From positions 74,616,705 to 74,680,704 of the forward strand of contig CP136067.1 of assembly GCA_032622095.1 (NCBI GenBank): 64,000 bases of DNA. Reading direction: 5' to 3'. Below, one piece after another: positions 38,351-49,952 of the stretch (within the stretch, counting starts at the first letter, position 1; every line of letters begins with the position of its first letter). Source of the stretch: Siphonodentalium dalli (taxonomy: Eukaryota > Mollusca > Scaphopoda > Gadilida > Siphonodentaliidae). A model generated the notes under the pieces. That model made no database searches and had not been told where the DNA came from. It saw only the letters and a program-made list of their open reading frames with translations. The position numbers and the translations under genes were made by a program.

Positions 38351-38748
38351 AGGTGCTGAGTGCCAAAAATAGCCAGAATGAAAAAATAGCATATGTGTCC
38401 ATAATTTTTTTTTATTTTTCACCGATCCGCTCAACAAAACCCTATGTCCCCACCTACCTCCCGACCCCATGTCAGTTGGGAAAATATAAATGAGGGGATA
38501 TTTTGTGGCTGCAGGGTCATCCATGATTGGTAATTCAATGCTGTTTTCCATTCCATGTTAAACAACCATTTTGTTTTATGCGGTACAAAATATGAGTAGC
38601 CTTGCAACCTGGAGCCTAGTAAATTTATTCTTCTGTTTCAAATTCAGAGCATAAACTGCAAAGGCAAGGCCATGTAGAAAGGATTCATGAATAGTGAAAA
38701 CTGAAAGAGAACGATTTCATTAGTGGGTCAGCCATTAAACAATTGACA

Positions 38749-39714
38749 CAGTAAAACATCTCCAAAACGAACACCCTTCGGACCGTTATAGAAAATCGCA
38801 CTATTAAAGGAATGTATTGACGTTGTTACTATAAAGAGTTGTCGAGGTACAACCAACTCATTATTGAATTTAACTTTATTCAATAAATTACCAAATAAAA
38901 TATAAATAACATAGATAAAACACGGTATAATAAGAATTAAAACATGGTATATTAATATTATAAGACATGATACATTTATCGGTATATAGATAAGACTGGA
39001 AACGATAAATTTTACGGTGATTCAAAAATATCTTGGACAAAACATGTATTAATGTAGCACATGTATTCTAGTTTCGTACTGGTGAATATATGTACCGCCG
39101 GATTTAATTAGCATGTCTTTGTTTGGCGAACACTTTGAACCTGATTATAACAACAGATGTCATATTAGATAACTGCTTATTTCACACATTGAGTGAACAA
39201 TGGTGACTTCACAGAGACACTATATTTTTACATCAACCAATCATCGCGCTGAGGTGGACTCCTATTTTTACGACCACTGTCCAAACTAAACACTAATGAA
39301 GCTTGCTAACAGTACATGATGGCAGTGCATTGTCACCAATACAGTTTTAATCAACCTGTCACAATGAATGAGCCATCACTAAAACGACCACAGTTTAATG
39401 TAGAACATAGATTTAAACTTATAAAGGATCCCCAGTTTTTACCAAAGCCAATAAGAGCTCAGCATCAAGTATTTCAAATCTACAGCACGTGCACTCGGTT
39501 GATGTCAATTTCCGTGTTCGGATTTCGGAGGTAAAAATTAATGTATTTGTTCACTTGTGGACTAGAAAAGCCGTCCGATGTACGGAATAGAGTTTCCGGA
39601 TTATAGAGGCAATTTTTAATGAGAACGCACTTCAGTGAATTTAGGACTGGACAAATTGTTTCGTATGGAGAGGGATTCGGTTTATAGAGGGTCAGGTTTG
39701 GAGAGGTTTTACAG
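38749..39714. mobile_element. Tc1/mariner-type non-autonomous element
   Basis: The termini are inverted: CAGTAAAACATCTCCAAAAC at the left and, reading inward from the right, CTGTAAAACCTCTCCAAACC. The right end abuts TA; the left is CA, a likely mutated TA duplication. It is about 966 bp with no transposase ORF. A related right end (GGTTCGGTTTATTGAGGGTC) is found at 55799-55905, and TATAGAGGGTC/TTCGGTTTATAG motifs are shared. Confidence 0.55.
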
Positions 39715-39716
39715 TA

Positions 39717-41585
39717 TTTTGATAATAGCTGAGCATAATATGGTAATAATGACATTTATGGTTAGTCTGTGCTGGGAATGGAAATAATTGATGTCATGAT
39801 ATAGAATACAAGTTGTCATATATGGGAACAGACTATATTAGCTAAAGCATAACAACAACAGATTAAGCTAAAATCATCAAACTGAACTTTAATAATAACA
39901 GGATGCTCATAAACTACAGTCAGTTGGGATTCATATCTCAAGAACATTTAGAACTGAGTTTTACCTCAAAATCCTGTACGCATAGGTGAGCGAAATAGAA
40001 GGAGAAATCAATTCAAGATTAATATCATCAAAACTAGTTTTCTTTTCTTTTTAACTGTTTGTTATCATTAGTGCCTTATTTATATTGGAGGCAACAATGT
40101 TCATGTATATGACAAACTTGTGCCTTCTCTGTTATTGACAGAAATATAAAAATAATGCTCATAAATTCTTCATTTATATGTATAACTAATTATTATAAAA
40201 CCTCAAAATGTAAAACTGATACCATGCAGACATAAATCAAGTTTCCGAGGATATAATGTAAACATCTGAAGAAAAAAAACAATGAACAAAAACAAAGTAT
40301 CCTCCCCTTAATTTTCTCTGGGATGTGAGAGTTTAGAATGAAATGAGATTAATCTATTTGAAAAACAAATTTTATTATCAAGGATATGGTGAGTGGTTCA
40401 AGCCTTTCTTTACTAAATTGGATTCTAATAAAAAAAGATACATTGGAATGGTCTATAATAATTCTGAAGGGGTGTTCAGGAAAAATGAACAGACGAAAAA
40501 CAGACAGAAAGATAATACAAACTGATGCAGGAGGATTCATATTCTTTGGTTGGAAATGTTGAGATAATATGTTCAACAAACAGCCTGGCAATTTGTTGAA
40601 CTTTTATCTCAACATTTCCTAAAAGAACACCTTGTCAATGAGTATTTAGTAAAGAAAGGGTTAATTATGATCATCAATTGAATATGGGGAGCCAACTCTT
40701 CAAAAATCACTGCTTTAATGCTTATTCAAATGTTCAAATGTCAGAATACATGGGTATAAACTGCAGGCCGACCTATCCTTGGTGACTTAACACCTATGGA
40801 ATTAAATCATTATCCCTTGAGGAGAGTAGCCTATACCAAAAAGTGAGATTATGAGACTATACTTTATGACATGTCTCAGCTTCTGTGACAAGAATAGGCA
40901 GCCATACAACCTGCCGCACACGTTGCGATATTTGTTGTGTGACTCACACCAGGCACTCATAACTGTACTGCCAATAACTCATTGAACATATTACATGCAC
41001 ATTACATGCATATTACTATTAAACTGTTCATCTCATCAGTTTTTTAAAAGAATTATATAGCCTCACAACAGTTTTGTCAATTTTGAACCAAGCTTTACTT
41101 CCACCATAGTGGTATTTAATAGTCTAGGCTGTGCTGGGGAGTAGCATATGCACATCTGGGAAATTTGTGCGACTATCAATTTTCTTATCAGAATATTACT
41201 CTAGTTTTCAAATTCAGAAGCCAAAACAGGTGAACAAATATCAATTTTTGCTATGTTTCATATGGTATTGACATATTTTCAGTGGTTGTCAGACAATGGA
41301 CAACTGGCTGACAGGGCACCAAAATGGAAATCATCGAAAGCATCTTCAAACATTTATGGGGAAAATGTTAAAACTTCATCAGATTCAGCATTGTTTTTCT
41401 GATTTCGTTCTTATTTCGCAACATCATGGTAAAGAATGTAATGTGATGCATCAAAAATTCATGGTGATTCAGACAAAGTGTCAAGCGTCAACTCCATATA
41501 CAATTAAAGGTCGCTGACTAAAATGTCACCTGCAGGAGGAATTGATTACAACAATATGACACAAAGTTTATATTCACTAAATATG
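39717..41585. other. Intron, nothing recognised
   Basis: AT-rich intronic DNA; ORFs on either strand show no domain or splice context. Confidence 0.4.
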
Positions 41586-42140
41586 TTGCATATTTTCAAT
41601 GTCGAGAAATGGTCAATAACTCTAAAATAAAAAACATAAAAACATTTCTATGTCAAAAAAAGGCAATAACTTTGCCAAAATGGATTTGACTGAACTCAAA
41701 ATCACAGGTGCGCAGGTTCCCATGATGGTTGATATCTGTACCAAGTTTTAGAATGGAAAATGACGGAATACAGGCTTGGACAAAAGATGCGTCCCAGGAT
41801 GCAATATTTGGTTTTGAAAAATGGCAATAACTCCGCGAAAATGAATCCGACTGAACTCAAATCGGCAGGTGCGCAGGCTCCCATGCTTGTTGACATCTGT
41901 GCCAAGTTTTTAAAAAATTGACTAGAAAATGACGAAATACAGACTCGGACAAAAGTTGTGTCACAGGATGTATGATTCTATGTCGAAAAATGGCAATAAC
42001 TCCGCCACAATGAGTCTGACAAATTTTTTTTTTTTAAATGACCAGAAAATGATAGAATACAGGCTCGGACTAAGTTCTGGACAGACAGACAGATGGATGA
42101 GGGTCATTACTATAGTCCTCTGACGGAATGTCAGGGGACA
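41586..42140 (+). mobile_element. Family D tandem-core element with GTCC-CTGAC hairpin
   Basis: Three imperfect core repeats of about 170 bp carry AATAACTCCGCGAAAATGA, CTGAACTCAAA, GCAGGTGCGCAGG and AATACAG(G/A)CTCGGAC(A/T)AA. Then comes ACAGACAGACAGATGGATG and a terminal hairpin GTCCTCTGAC-GGAAT-GTCAGGGGAC (42115-42139). The left boundary is approximate. Confidence 0.6.
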
Positions 42141-42538
42141 AATAAATATTGAGATACAGACTCAGAAACAAGATACCTTAACATATAAAGCACTGGTGAT
42201 GTTCTAGTCCAGATTGCATACTTGTTGTGTACAGAGTGTATATATTAAAATTGGTGGCCATTTTGGAACCCAACTTAAGATTTTATTACCTTCCTAATTT
42301 ATGATTTGAATGAAATCTTACATTTTCTGTGTCTACACATTATGACACCATAAACTTTGGACTGTTCTATTATTCTTGGATACAACCTGCATGGACGCCT
42401 CTATGTGGATATTTATGAATTTGAGGGAGGGTTAAGTTTTTGTACATTATTTCACCATTTGGAAAGATATATATAACAGGTATGAACACTATTATGTTAT
42501 TGGAACACCCCATCATTTAATAAAAGGCCGCTCGGCCA

Positions 42539-43096
42539 GTGTCCCCCGAACCGGTGGCTTCATTGGAGTGGAGGCTTTGTAGAAGTATACTATATGGATA
42601 AGACACTTGTGCAGTGTCTCATTACTGAGATGCATACAAATAACCAAATCTTAAAAAAATATAACCTCAAATTGGCACACAAAAAAAGTCGAAAAGCCCA
42701 TAACTCTGAGAAAAATCATCGGATCAAAATCAAATTCGAACTTGACCTGTATCTTGATATGACTGATCCACATAAAAACGGTATTTGCAATTAAAGGATC
42801 CAAACTGAAGTTATCATCTGGAAACCAGAAAATTACAAGATTCTAAGTAAAAAAAAGGGCCACAACTCTCACAAAAATGGGCGGAGCAAACCCATATTCG
42901 AACTTGACCTGTATTTTGGTCTGATAAACTCACCTATGAAATTTGCTTTTGATCTAATAACCGAAACTAAAGTTATCATCCGGAAACCATTTCCGGACGG
43001 ACACACGGACGGCTCGACGCACACACGGATGCAGACGCACGGACGGACGGACACCGGCTATTTTAATAGTCCCCCGAATTTTTTTTTTCGGGGGAC
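42539..43096 (+). mobile_element. Family C tandem-core element with GTCCCCCGAA hairpin
   Basis: Begins GTGTCCCCCGAACCGG near 42539. Two core repeats share CGAACTTGACCTGTAT, AACT(G/A)AAGTTATCATC and GGAAACCA. Then GACGGACACACGGACG microsatellite sequence and the terminal hairpin GTCCCCCGAA...TTCGGGGGAC at 43069-43096 with a poly(T) loop. No coding content. Confidence 0.65.
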
Positions 43097-44828
43097 AAAA
43101 AGATATATAATATGGAAGAATTCGGCACATATGCTATATTTGTATGGAGTTGATGTACGACACTTTGTCTGAATCGCCATGAATTTTTGACATGTCACGT
43201 TACATTCTTTACCATGAGGTCCCGAAATCAGAAAAACATTTTTTTAAGTGTCACCATTTGCCCCATAAATGTGCAAAGATGTTTTCATTTGTTCCCATTT
43301 TGGTGCTGGTTAGCCAGTTGTCTATTGCCTGTTAACCACTTAAAATATGTAATTTTTTTGGTAGGGTACCCTATGAAACATAGCAAAAGTCAATATTTTG
43401 TCACCTGTTACAGCTCAGCACCCTCTGAATTCGAAAACTAGAATAATAATTTCCCATGTGCGATGTCTACTATATTCACTCAAGCATGCAACCACTTAAT
43501 CATCTCAGTTTATCAGTCTTTTAATATTGATTATATTTAGAGTAAAAAAATTCCGCAATAGGCCTCATGATTCTTGAAATTCAGTGCAATCTGTGAGAGG
43601 GAAACTTACTTACTTAGAAATGCTTATAATGTCAACAGGTGCTGTCATCAGTTAAATCTTAGTTTAACATGTGGATAGTATTTACCAGGGTGCATGCTAT
43701 CAGTGGCCAAATTGGATAACGGCCAGATTTTTTTCAAAATTGGCAAAAGTAAATTTCATTTGGCCAAACATTTGACTAAAATGTTTCTTGCAATCACCTC
43801 TCCAAATATCGCCAGCTCTCAATGAAACCCTTACAGTTGTCTAGTACCATGCCCTTTCTTAATCAATTGCCAATGCTTTGTTCCTTTATTTTGGTATACC
43901 TTATCAGCTACATATAGACCTATGTTACTGTTTTTGCAGCTCTCATTGGTGCACACTTGCTGCAGAATCAATTTCAAGTCATCTACAAAATTTATCAGTT
44001 ATTTTTTGGTGAATATGTTTTATCTTCTTTTTGCTTTACTTTAAAAACAATATTTGTCACTATGGTTTTGTTTTAGTTTCTCAAAGATGTTATATTTTTG
44101 AATTTTGAATAAGGCAATTTTTTTTGTTAAATAGCCAAACAAACTCAGAAATGTTAAAAAAAAAACCAACATAATTTTCTGGCCAGCATGAACCCTGTTG
44201 TTTACACACACCCCATTAACATAGATTAGAATCATTAACAAAATTAATAATATTCACAACTGTGATCAAAGAATTGTAGAAAGAATAATGATTTTAACCA
44301 GCAGATTTTGGCATTCTTCAGAACAAAACAATGTTGAGAACAATTACATCAAAACCTATTGATCACACTAGATGTTTACAAGAGTTATATGTACTCCTCA
44401 TTTGACATCATCATAGGTTAAACCAGAGACAGCTTATTTATTACATGATAATTATGGAACCTGGTCAATGTGTTCATAGTTGGGACGGCTTGCCGATAGT
44501 GCTTATTTGTATTCGTCATGATTACAATCCTTTAATCAAAACAAGAGGCATTTCTTAAATAAACAGCAGAGCGAGTTCATAAAGCCTTTACTACCTTACT
44601 CCAAACAAAAATCCTAGAACAATACAAAGTTACTGAACTCTGCGAACGAATTGGAGAAAGCACTCATGCAGTGTGATGACTCAGTGCAACATTCATGTAC
44701 ATGTAAATGATAACGCATGCGTATTAAGTTATCTGACAAAAAACAGTTGTCACCCTTGCTTTCATGAGACATGGTGAATTTTCATCCACTCTTGCTGGTC
44801 TCAAATGGGTGACAATACTGTGTCTCAC
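43097..44828. other. Intron, nothing recognised
   Basis: AT-rich intronic DNA without recognised ORFs, RNA genes or mobile element ends. Confidence 0.45.
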
Positions 44829-45810
44829 TTAACCCTTTGAACCCGACTGGCATATATACGCGACTGGCCGGTTTTCCGGCCATGACGTAATCTCGTTCTA
44901 CCATCGGCATTGCAGTGTTGCACTTTATTTTTTATATTTCGATAAATACTGAATGTTAAGAAAAATAAAATAGTATTGCATAAAATTAATATTATAACCG
45001 TTTTAGCTGCTCAAAAATTATCGAGGTTGTGTTTGACATAACGAAGTATAAGCCGATTAAAAACCGGATACAGTCTCCATTTTATCACATTTCTGCAATT
45101 ACGGCGCCGCCATGTTGCTTCTCGCGACCTCTCGTTTCGCGTTAGGTCATACCGCCTTATTTGGCTCATAAGAGATCTAAAAATATAATTTATAGGTAGA
45201 AACTTTAGTGGCATATTCTTGTGATATTTGTAACTCCCAATGTGTGAAGAAATTCCCGCTAAATTATATAATTCGCGCTAACGATTTTCGGATGTAAACA
45301 CATGTCATACGAGTTTTGTTCAAGAATATACAAACTTCTGAGTTCATTAAATCATAACTTGTTTGTGCAAAGGTACACGCTATATAGATTTACACGAGAA
45401 TAAAGTTCAGAATCTTGTCTTTAAGATGGCATAAGCCAATAGACCGCACAATTTAGTTATTGGTGGGGTATTCAGAGAACACCCAGAGTTTGTTTTGGCT
45501 AAAACCCATGACGTCATGTATTTACGTTGGGATTGTGACGTTACGTAACATTTTTTGGCAGTTTCTATAATAAATCTAATAAGTTTTCAATTTTTTATAA
45601 CATTTTCTGGATTTAAGATATTGAAATAGATTGTGATGTGCTGAATTCAGAATTTAATAATCTTTCCAATGGTGTAAACAATATGGTAGAAGAGAATGCA
45701 TACATGTACATACCATACGCCTGAACACAGTCTACAATAAGTCAAAATACCCCTGGGAGCCCAGGGTCAGGGCGTCGATCGTTGTGGGGAGCCAGGGTTC
45801 AAAGGGTTAA
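44829..45810. mobile_element. piggyBac-like non-autonomous element (TTAA ends)
   Basis: TTAA at 44829-44832 followed by CCCTTTGAACCC. The right end is the exact complement, GGGTTCAAAGGG (45795-45806), followed by TTAA (45807-45810). A TTAA target duplication and a terminal CCC are the hallmarks of the piggyBac superfamily. The element is 982 bp including both TTAAs and has no transposase ORF. Arms beyond the 12-bp TIR are not symmetric. Confidence 0.8.
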
Positions 45811-46197
45811 AGCGCAAGCGACAACTGTATAATGATGGTGTATACGGAAATTATTTAGTTAAATGTCATTATTCATAGCTGATAAAAATTGAAAAGAGTT
45901 GAAAGTTTTCTACAATGCCTCAGAATGACTCAATGGGGATCTATTCAAGCTGGACAATTATTATGTAACAAATGGAAATTAGAACAAATCTGAATTTATA
46001 GCTTCAAATACAAAGTATATGAACGATAGTTAAATACATATAACATAAGAACATTTATTCATAGACAATAAGATATATATATAAATCATGAATGACAGTC
46101 AGAGCAAAAGCATGAAGATACGTATCAACCCTTTGTTTAAAATGGTCTATAACACAGAAACATCCACATAAAGGTCAGAACATTTTGATATAAGTAC
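45811..46197. other. Intron, nothing recognised
   Basis: Short intronic stretch immediately 3' (minus strand) of the exon at 46198-46304. Confidence 0.5.
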
Positions 46198-46304
46198 CTT
46201 GCTATTGGCTAATAGTAAACCAATTCCTTCCATGCACACCTGTAGTAAGCCACCTTGACCGGATTTAAGATCTTGGACAGGAAATTCTCCTCCTAATTCT
46301 GGAC
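46198..46304 (-). CDS. MADD: MADD exon ([12 protein letters not shown] block)
   Basis: A 107-bp exon. The acceptor is CTGCTTCAG (AG at 46306-46305), the donor AGCAAG|GTACTT. Its first bases GT complete a Gly codon from the exon at 48217-48289. It encodes [18 protein letters not shown], then [17 protein letters not shown], the opening strands of the PH-like domain of MADD. It ends in phase 0, matching the exon at 29664-29736. The block is among the most conserved parts of the C terminus in the family, so identification is secure. Confidence 0.92.
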
Positions 46305-46319
46305 CTGAAGCAGTTGGCA

Positions 46320-47300
46320 ATGATTATTACAGTCAATAGAGTGATAAGGAATGCAGAAAGTTTAAATGTTTAAGTAATACTAGAGGTCAACTTGGAGAGC
46401 CATATGAAGTTTGGGACGAATCTGTTGAAAACTGATGGCTGTATATGGGTTGTACCAAATGATTTAGTCATGGGAAGAGTAAATTCCAAGGTGGCTGCCG
46501 GCGGCCATGTTTTTCATTGAAAATTGTTCAAATAGCTCCCATCTCGAAGTCAATCCGGCGATGATAAATGTTGGCTGTAAAGTGATATAATAATGGAAAT
46601 AATCAATGGCTCCCATTTGTCATTTTGAGCTAAAAATGAATGGACAAAACCTTGAGTAAGTCATTATCCTTTCCTCTGATCCATGCTATTGTCATACCAA
46701 AGTACATGTGAATCCGATGATCCTTGCCCAAGTCACAATTTCCAATTCAAACAAATGCCGAAACTCTGGCAAAATTAAATGGACAAAACCCTTTGTATGT
46801 GCGTATTCTTTCACCCAAGCTGTGCTAACATCATACAAAAGGACAACAAAATCCGACAATTACACCCGAGTTACAAGGTGATATGTTGGTATGGACAAAA
46901 AAATTCACAAATATCCAAGTCAAACAAGGGCAGTAACTCTATTAAAATTAAAGGACGAAACCTGTAGTATGTGGGTATCCCTTCCCCAACCTCTGCTATC
47001 ATGATGCCAAAGGACAACAAAATCAGATAATAATATTTGGTAGCTTTAATCTTGAGGTGATTTTAAACATTCCTGTAAATGTTGTAATGTAAACTGTTGA
47101 TCAACTTGCAAAGGGGATAATGTCATACATTACAGTCAATGACGCGGTAAGGAATGCGGAAAGCTTAAATGTTTAAGTAATACCAGAGTATTACAAAGAT
47201 CTGTATGAAGTTTGGGATCAATTGGATAAAAAATGTTGGCTGTAGGGCAAGACAAATTATTTGGTCATGCAAAGAGTGAAATTCAAGATGGCTGCAAAAT
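46320..47300 (+). mobile_element. Degenerate family A fragments and a tandem ACAAAACC repeat
   Basis: 46320-46635 and 47085-47295 carry family A leader and core remnants: GAGTGATAAGGAATGC / GCGGTAAGGAATGC, TTCAAGATGGCTGC, and TTTTGAGCTAAAAATG near 46625. Between them, 46640-47035 holds about two copies of a different ~170-bp unit (AATGGACAAAACC, GTGCTAACATCATACAAA, GGACAACAAAATC). Intact termini are lacking. Confidence 0.45.
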
Positions 47301-47776
47301 AGCACGTATCTCTGGGTTGATGGAAAGTCCTAGCAATTTCTAAACCGATCAACCAATCGATACCAAAAACTATACAGGTGAGGGATGTGTTATCATGAAA
47401 CTGCAGCAGCACATAACATATGAACACAATCCGATAAAAATACTTGAGTTAGCACGTCGGACAGATAGATGGTTGAGAGATGGTGATCCAGATGACGACA
47501 TTATGTGTACCATAAATGTTCAAGTTATCATGATATCGTTAACAAAAATGAACAAATTAAGGGCTGTAACTCCAAACAAATTAGTGGGACCTGGCCGGTT
47601 TTTGAACTCGGTCAAGACATTGTGAGTAAGTCTAATATACCAAATATCAACAAAATCAGCTGATACTTGTTCAAAAACAAAAATATTGTGAAGCAATATA
47701 ATACTATTGTTTAGTACCTTTTCCAGGAGCAAATATATGGGAAAATGGCTACAAGATTGGCCGCAAATTATATTGA

Positions 47777-48086
47777 TTGATTGATTGGGGTTTAATGTCG
47801 CTTTCAGCAACTAAGACCATATCATGACATTGCCAGTTTTAGTGGTGGAGGAAAAATCTGCACACTTACAGCTAATCTAACAATGATTTCAATGGCTGAG
47901 AAACTCGCCGACCATGTGTTGCAAACCACCAGCCATCAACGAGTAACTGACAAATCCACCAGATAACGATTTCGAGTTACAAAGTCCACGATGGAAGCAT
48001 GTGAATTTTAACCCTCATTGCCAATGCTGGAGTGTGAAACGGCTTGGAGTTGTACCCCTAACCGATTGAGCCACCGAGGCCTCCCA
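47777..48086 (-). mobile_element. tRNA-derived SINE with 13-bp target duplication
   Basis: On the minus strand the head reads GGGAGGCCTCGGTGGCTCAA then TCGGTTAGGGG. It contains TGGCTCAATCGG, a good match to the tRNA A box; GGTTAAAATTC about 50 bases further is a weak B box. The 3' end is a (TCAA/TGAT)n run. The flanks CAAATTATATTGA (47764-47776) and CAAATAATATTGA (48087-48099) form a 13-bp target duplication with one mismatch. It lies in the intron between exons 48217-48289 and 46198-46304, in the same orientation as MADD. Confidence 0.75.
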
Positions 48087-48216
48087 CAAATAATATTGAG
48101 ATAACAGATAACTAATCTTATGTTTAGAAGCCCTTCTTCTTCAAGTGATGAGGAAAGTTTCCAATAACCTGAATGTCCATATTACAATCATACAAAACTT
48201 CAAATGTTAAAAGTAC

Positions 48217-48289
48217 CTGGTATTTTTCCATTATTTCTGGCAGCTGCTTTCTCCATCGATTCTTTTACACAGAAGTAAAGTTCCTTGCA
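48217..48289 (-). CDS. MADD: MADD exon (CKELYFCVKESMEKAA)
   Basis: A 73-bp exon. The acceptor is GTATTTTAG (AG at 48291-48290), the donor CCAG|GTACTT. It encodes CKELYFCVKESMEKAAARNN and then GKIP; the last base G joins GT of the next exon to make Gly. It follows FYTKK of the exon at 49472-49636 in phase 0. In the family this is the helix preceding the [11 protein letters not shown] block. Well supported by phase on both sides. Confidence 0.9.
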
Positions 48290-49471
48290 CTAAAATACAA
48301 ATTGGTATATATTGATTTGAATATTGAGATATAGCTGTTAATATTTGCTCGAGTTGTCGGGTGGTGACTGCCAAAAACAGTCAAATCAGCTGCTTGAGCA
48401 GAAAAAACCGACAATGTGTTGATCTGCAAGAGTATTGATATTTTATAAAGCATCAAAACTGTATTGACTAATATAGTTTTACTTCATTCATATTGTTATT
48501 TATCAACTTATTTATTATTTCCAATAAAATATTTATTTTACTTGTTTCTGTCGTTGAGCTGTTATATATGCATCCAAAATTAATACAATCACTACATAGA
48601 TTTGACTAGTGTAGCAAAGACAGTTCATCTTCAAGACACCACGCTGCTGTTACAAAGGACGCTGCTTTGATCTGTATGTTCCCAAATAAAACTGTTTCCA
48701 AATTTAATGATTTTTTCTAATTCTTCACAAGACCACCTAAATATATTATATTTTGACAGTTTGAGTGAACTATGTTGACCATTCAATAAAGTTTTAACAC
48801 ATTGACTGCCAAAACCATTATGGTAAATCCTTCAGACCATCCAAACTCCTTAAATACCTTGAAGTGGTAGTACATTGTTATTTAGCATCATATATCAAGT
48901 AATACACCCTATTTTCATCTCAGTACATAAAACTTGACATAAGAAAGCTATAGCTCAACCTCGATAGAGGATGGAGGATCCAGAAGTGATCCTGAACATG
49001 TCTGTAAATTTGGAAACATTTCTATAATAAATGTCGGCTGCAGGGTGTTCTGATGGATCCAAATGTGAAATAGAAGATGCCCGCTGGTGGCCATGTTTTT
49101 TAATGAAATTTGAAAAAAATTGATGGCTCTCATCTAGAGGTCACCCCGAATATACATAGGGAGTTTCATGATCAGATGAGGGATGTGGTCTGTACAGTGT
49201 GCCAAAGGGTTTAGTCATGCAAAGAGTAATCCAAGACTGCTGCCAGCAGCCATGATTTTCATCGAAAATCATTCATTGATAGCTCCGATCTGGAGGTAAT
49301 CTTAAACATTCCTATTATATTTGGAAACAATTCAATAAATGGGGGCTGCAGGGTGTGCGATGGATTCAAATTTGAAATCCAAGATGGCTGCTGGCAGCCA
49401 TGTTTTTTAACGAATTGTGATGACTATAGCGCCACCCGAGACTTTGTTGTGTGAGCGAATAAGTGTCTTAC
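48290..49471. other. Intron with family A core fragments
   Basis: 48950-49430 contains degenerate family A units (GATAGAGGATGGAGG leader, GAAGATGCCCGCTGGTGGCC, TCCAAGATGGCTGCTGGC) but ends in family E-like 'ACTATAGCGCCACCCGAGAC', close to the exon donor. The rest is plain intron. Confidence 0.5.
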
Positions 49472-49636
49472 CTTCTTTGTGTAGAACTGATTGAGTTGTA
49501 CTTTATCAGCCTGCTTCCTCCACAGACAAAGAACCTTTGTCTTTGGACAGTATGTCATATTGACTAACTTTTCAAACCACCACCTATCACAGATTGCTCC
49601 AGTAACACTACGCAGAATTATGCAATCATCACACAC
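49472..49636 (-). CDS. MADD: MADD exon (VCDDC...[13 protein letters not shown])
   Basis: A 165-bp exon in phase 0 at both ends. The acceptor is TTTATTTCAG (AG at 49638-49637), the donor AAG|GTAAGA. It encodes 55 residues including [30 protein letters not shown] and NQFYTKK. These match the segment just after the death-domain region of MADD, with the near-invariant [19 protein letters not shown] signature. This is the most diagnostic exon in the window. Neighbouring exons join without frame change. Confidence 0.95.
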
Positions 49637-49952
49637 CTGAAATAAATTTCAATACTGCAGGATTTGCATTTTGACAGGGTTCTACAGGCTCAAGCCCCGT
49701 CAACAGGCCCATCTGTGGCATTTAAGGAACCTTATTATAATGCCCATAAAGTCTAAGAGTAAGGCCAAACAAAAATAGATATTTGATTCTCAGGCAATTT
49801 TTTTTTTAAATCTATGCGGGAGCGAGGGTTTTATTTTAATTTTGTTCTGCCCATAGTAAGCATGGGTTATTATACCTGCCCATGTCCATAAAATGTAGGG
49901 AGAACTTTGTAATGGATATAAGCTAATTTAATCTGATATAAAGAATGACAAA

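Noticed and set aside
47772-48085. Functional tRNA gene in the minus-strand head
   Set aside because: Only the A box is good. The B box is weak, no cloverleaf closes, and the flanking duplication and tail show it is a SINE.
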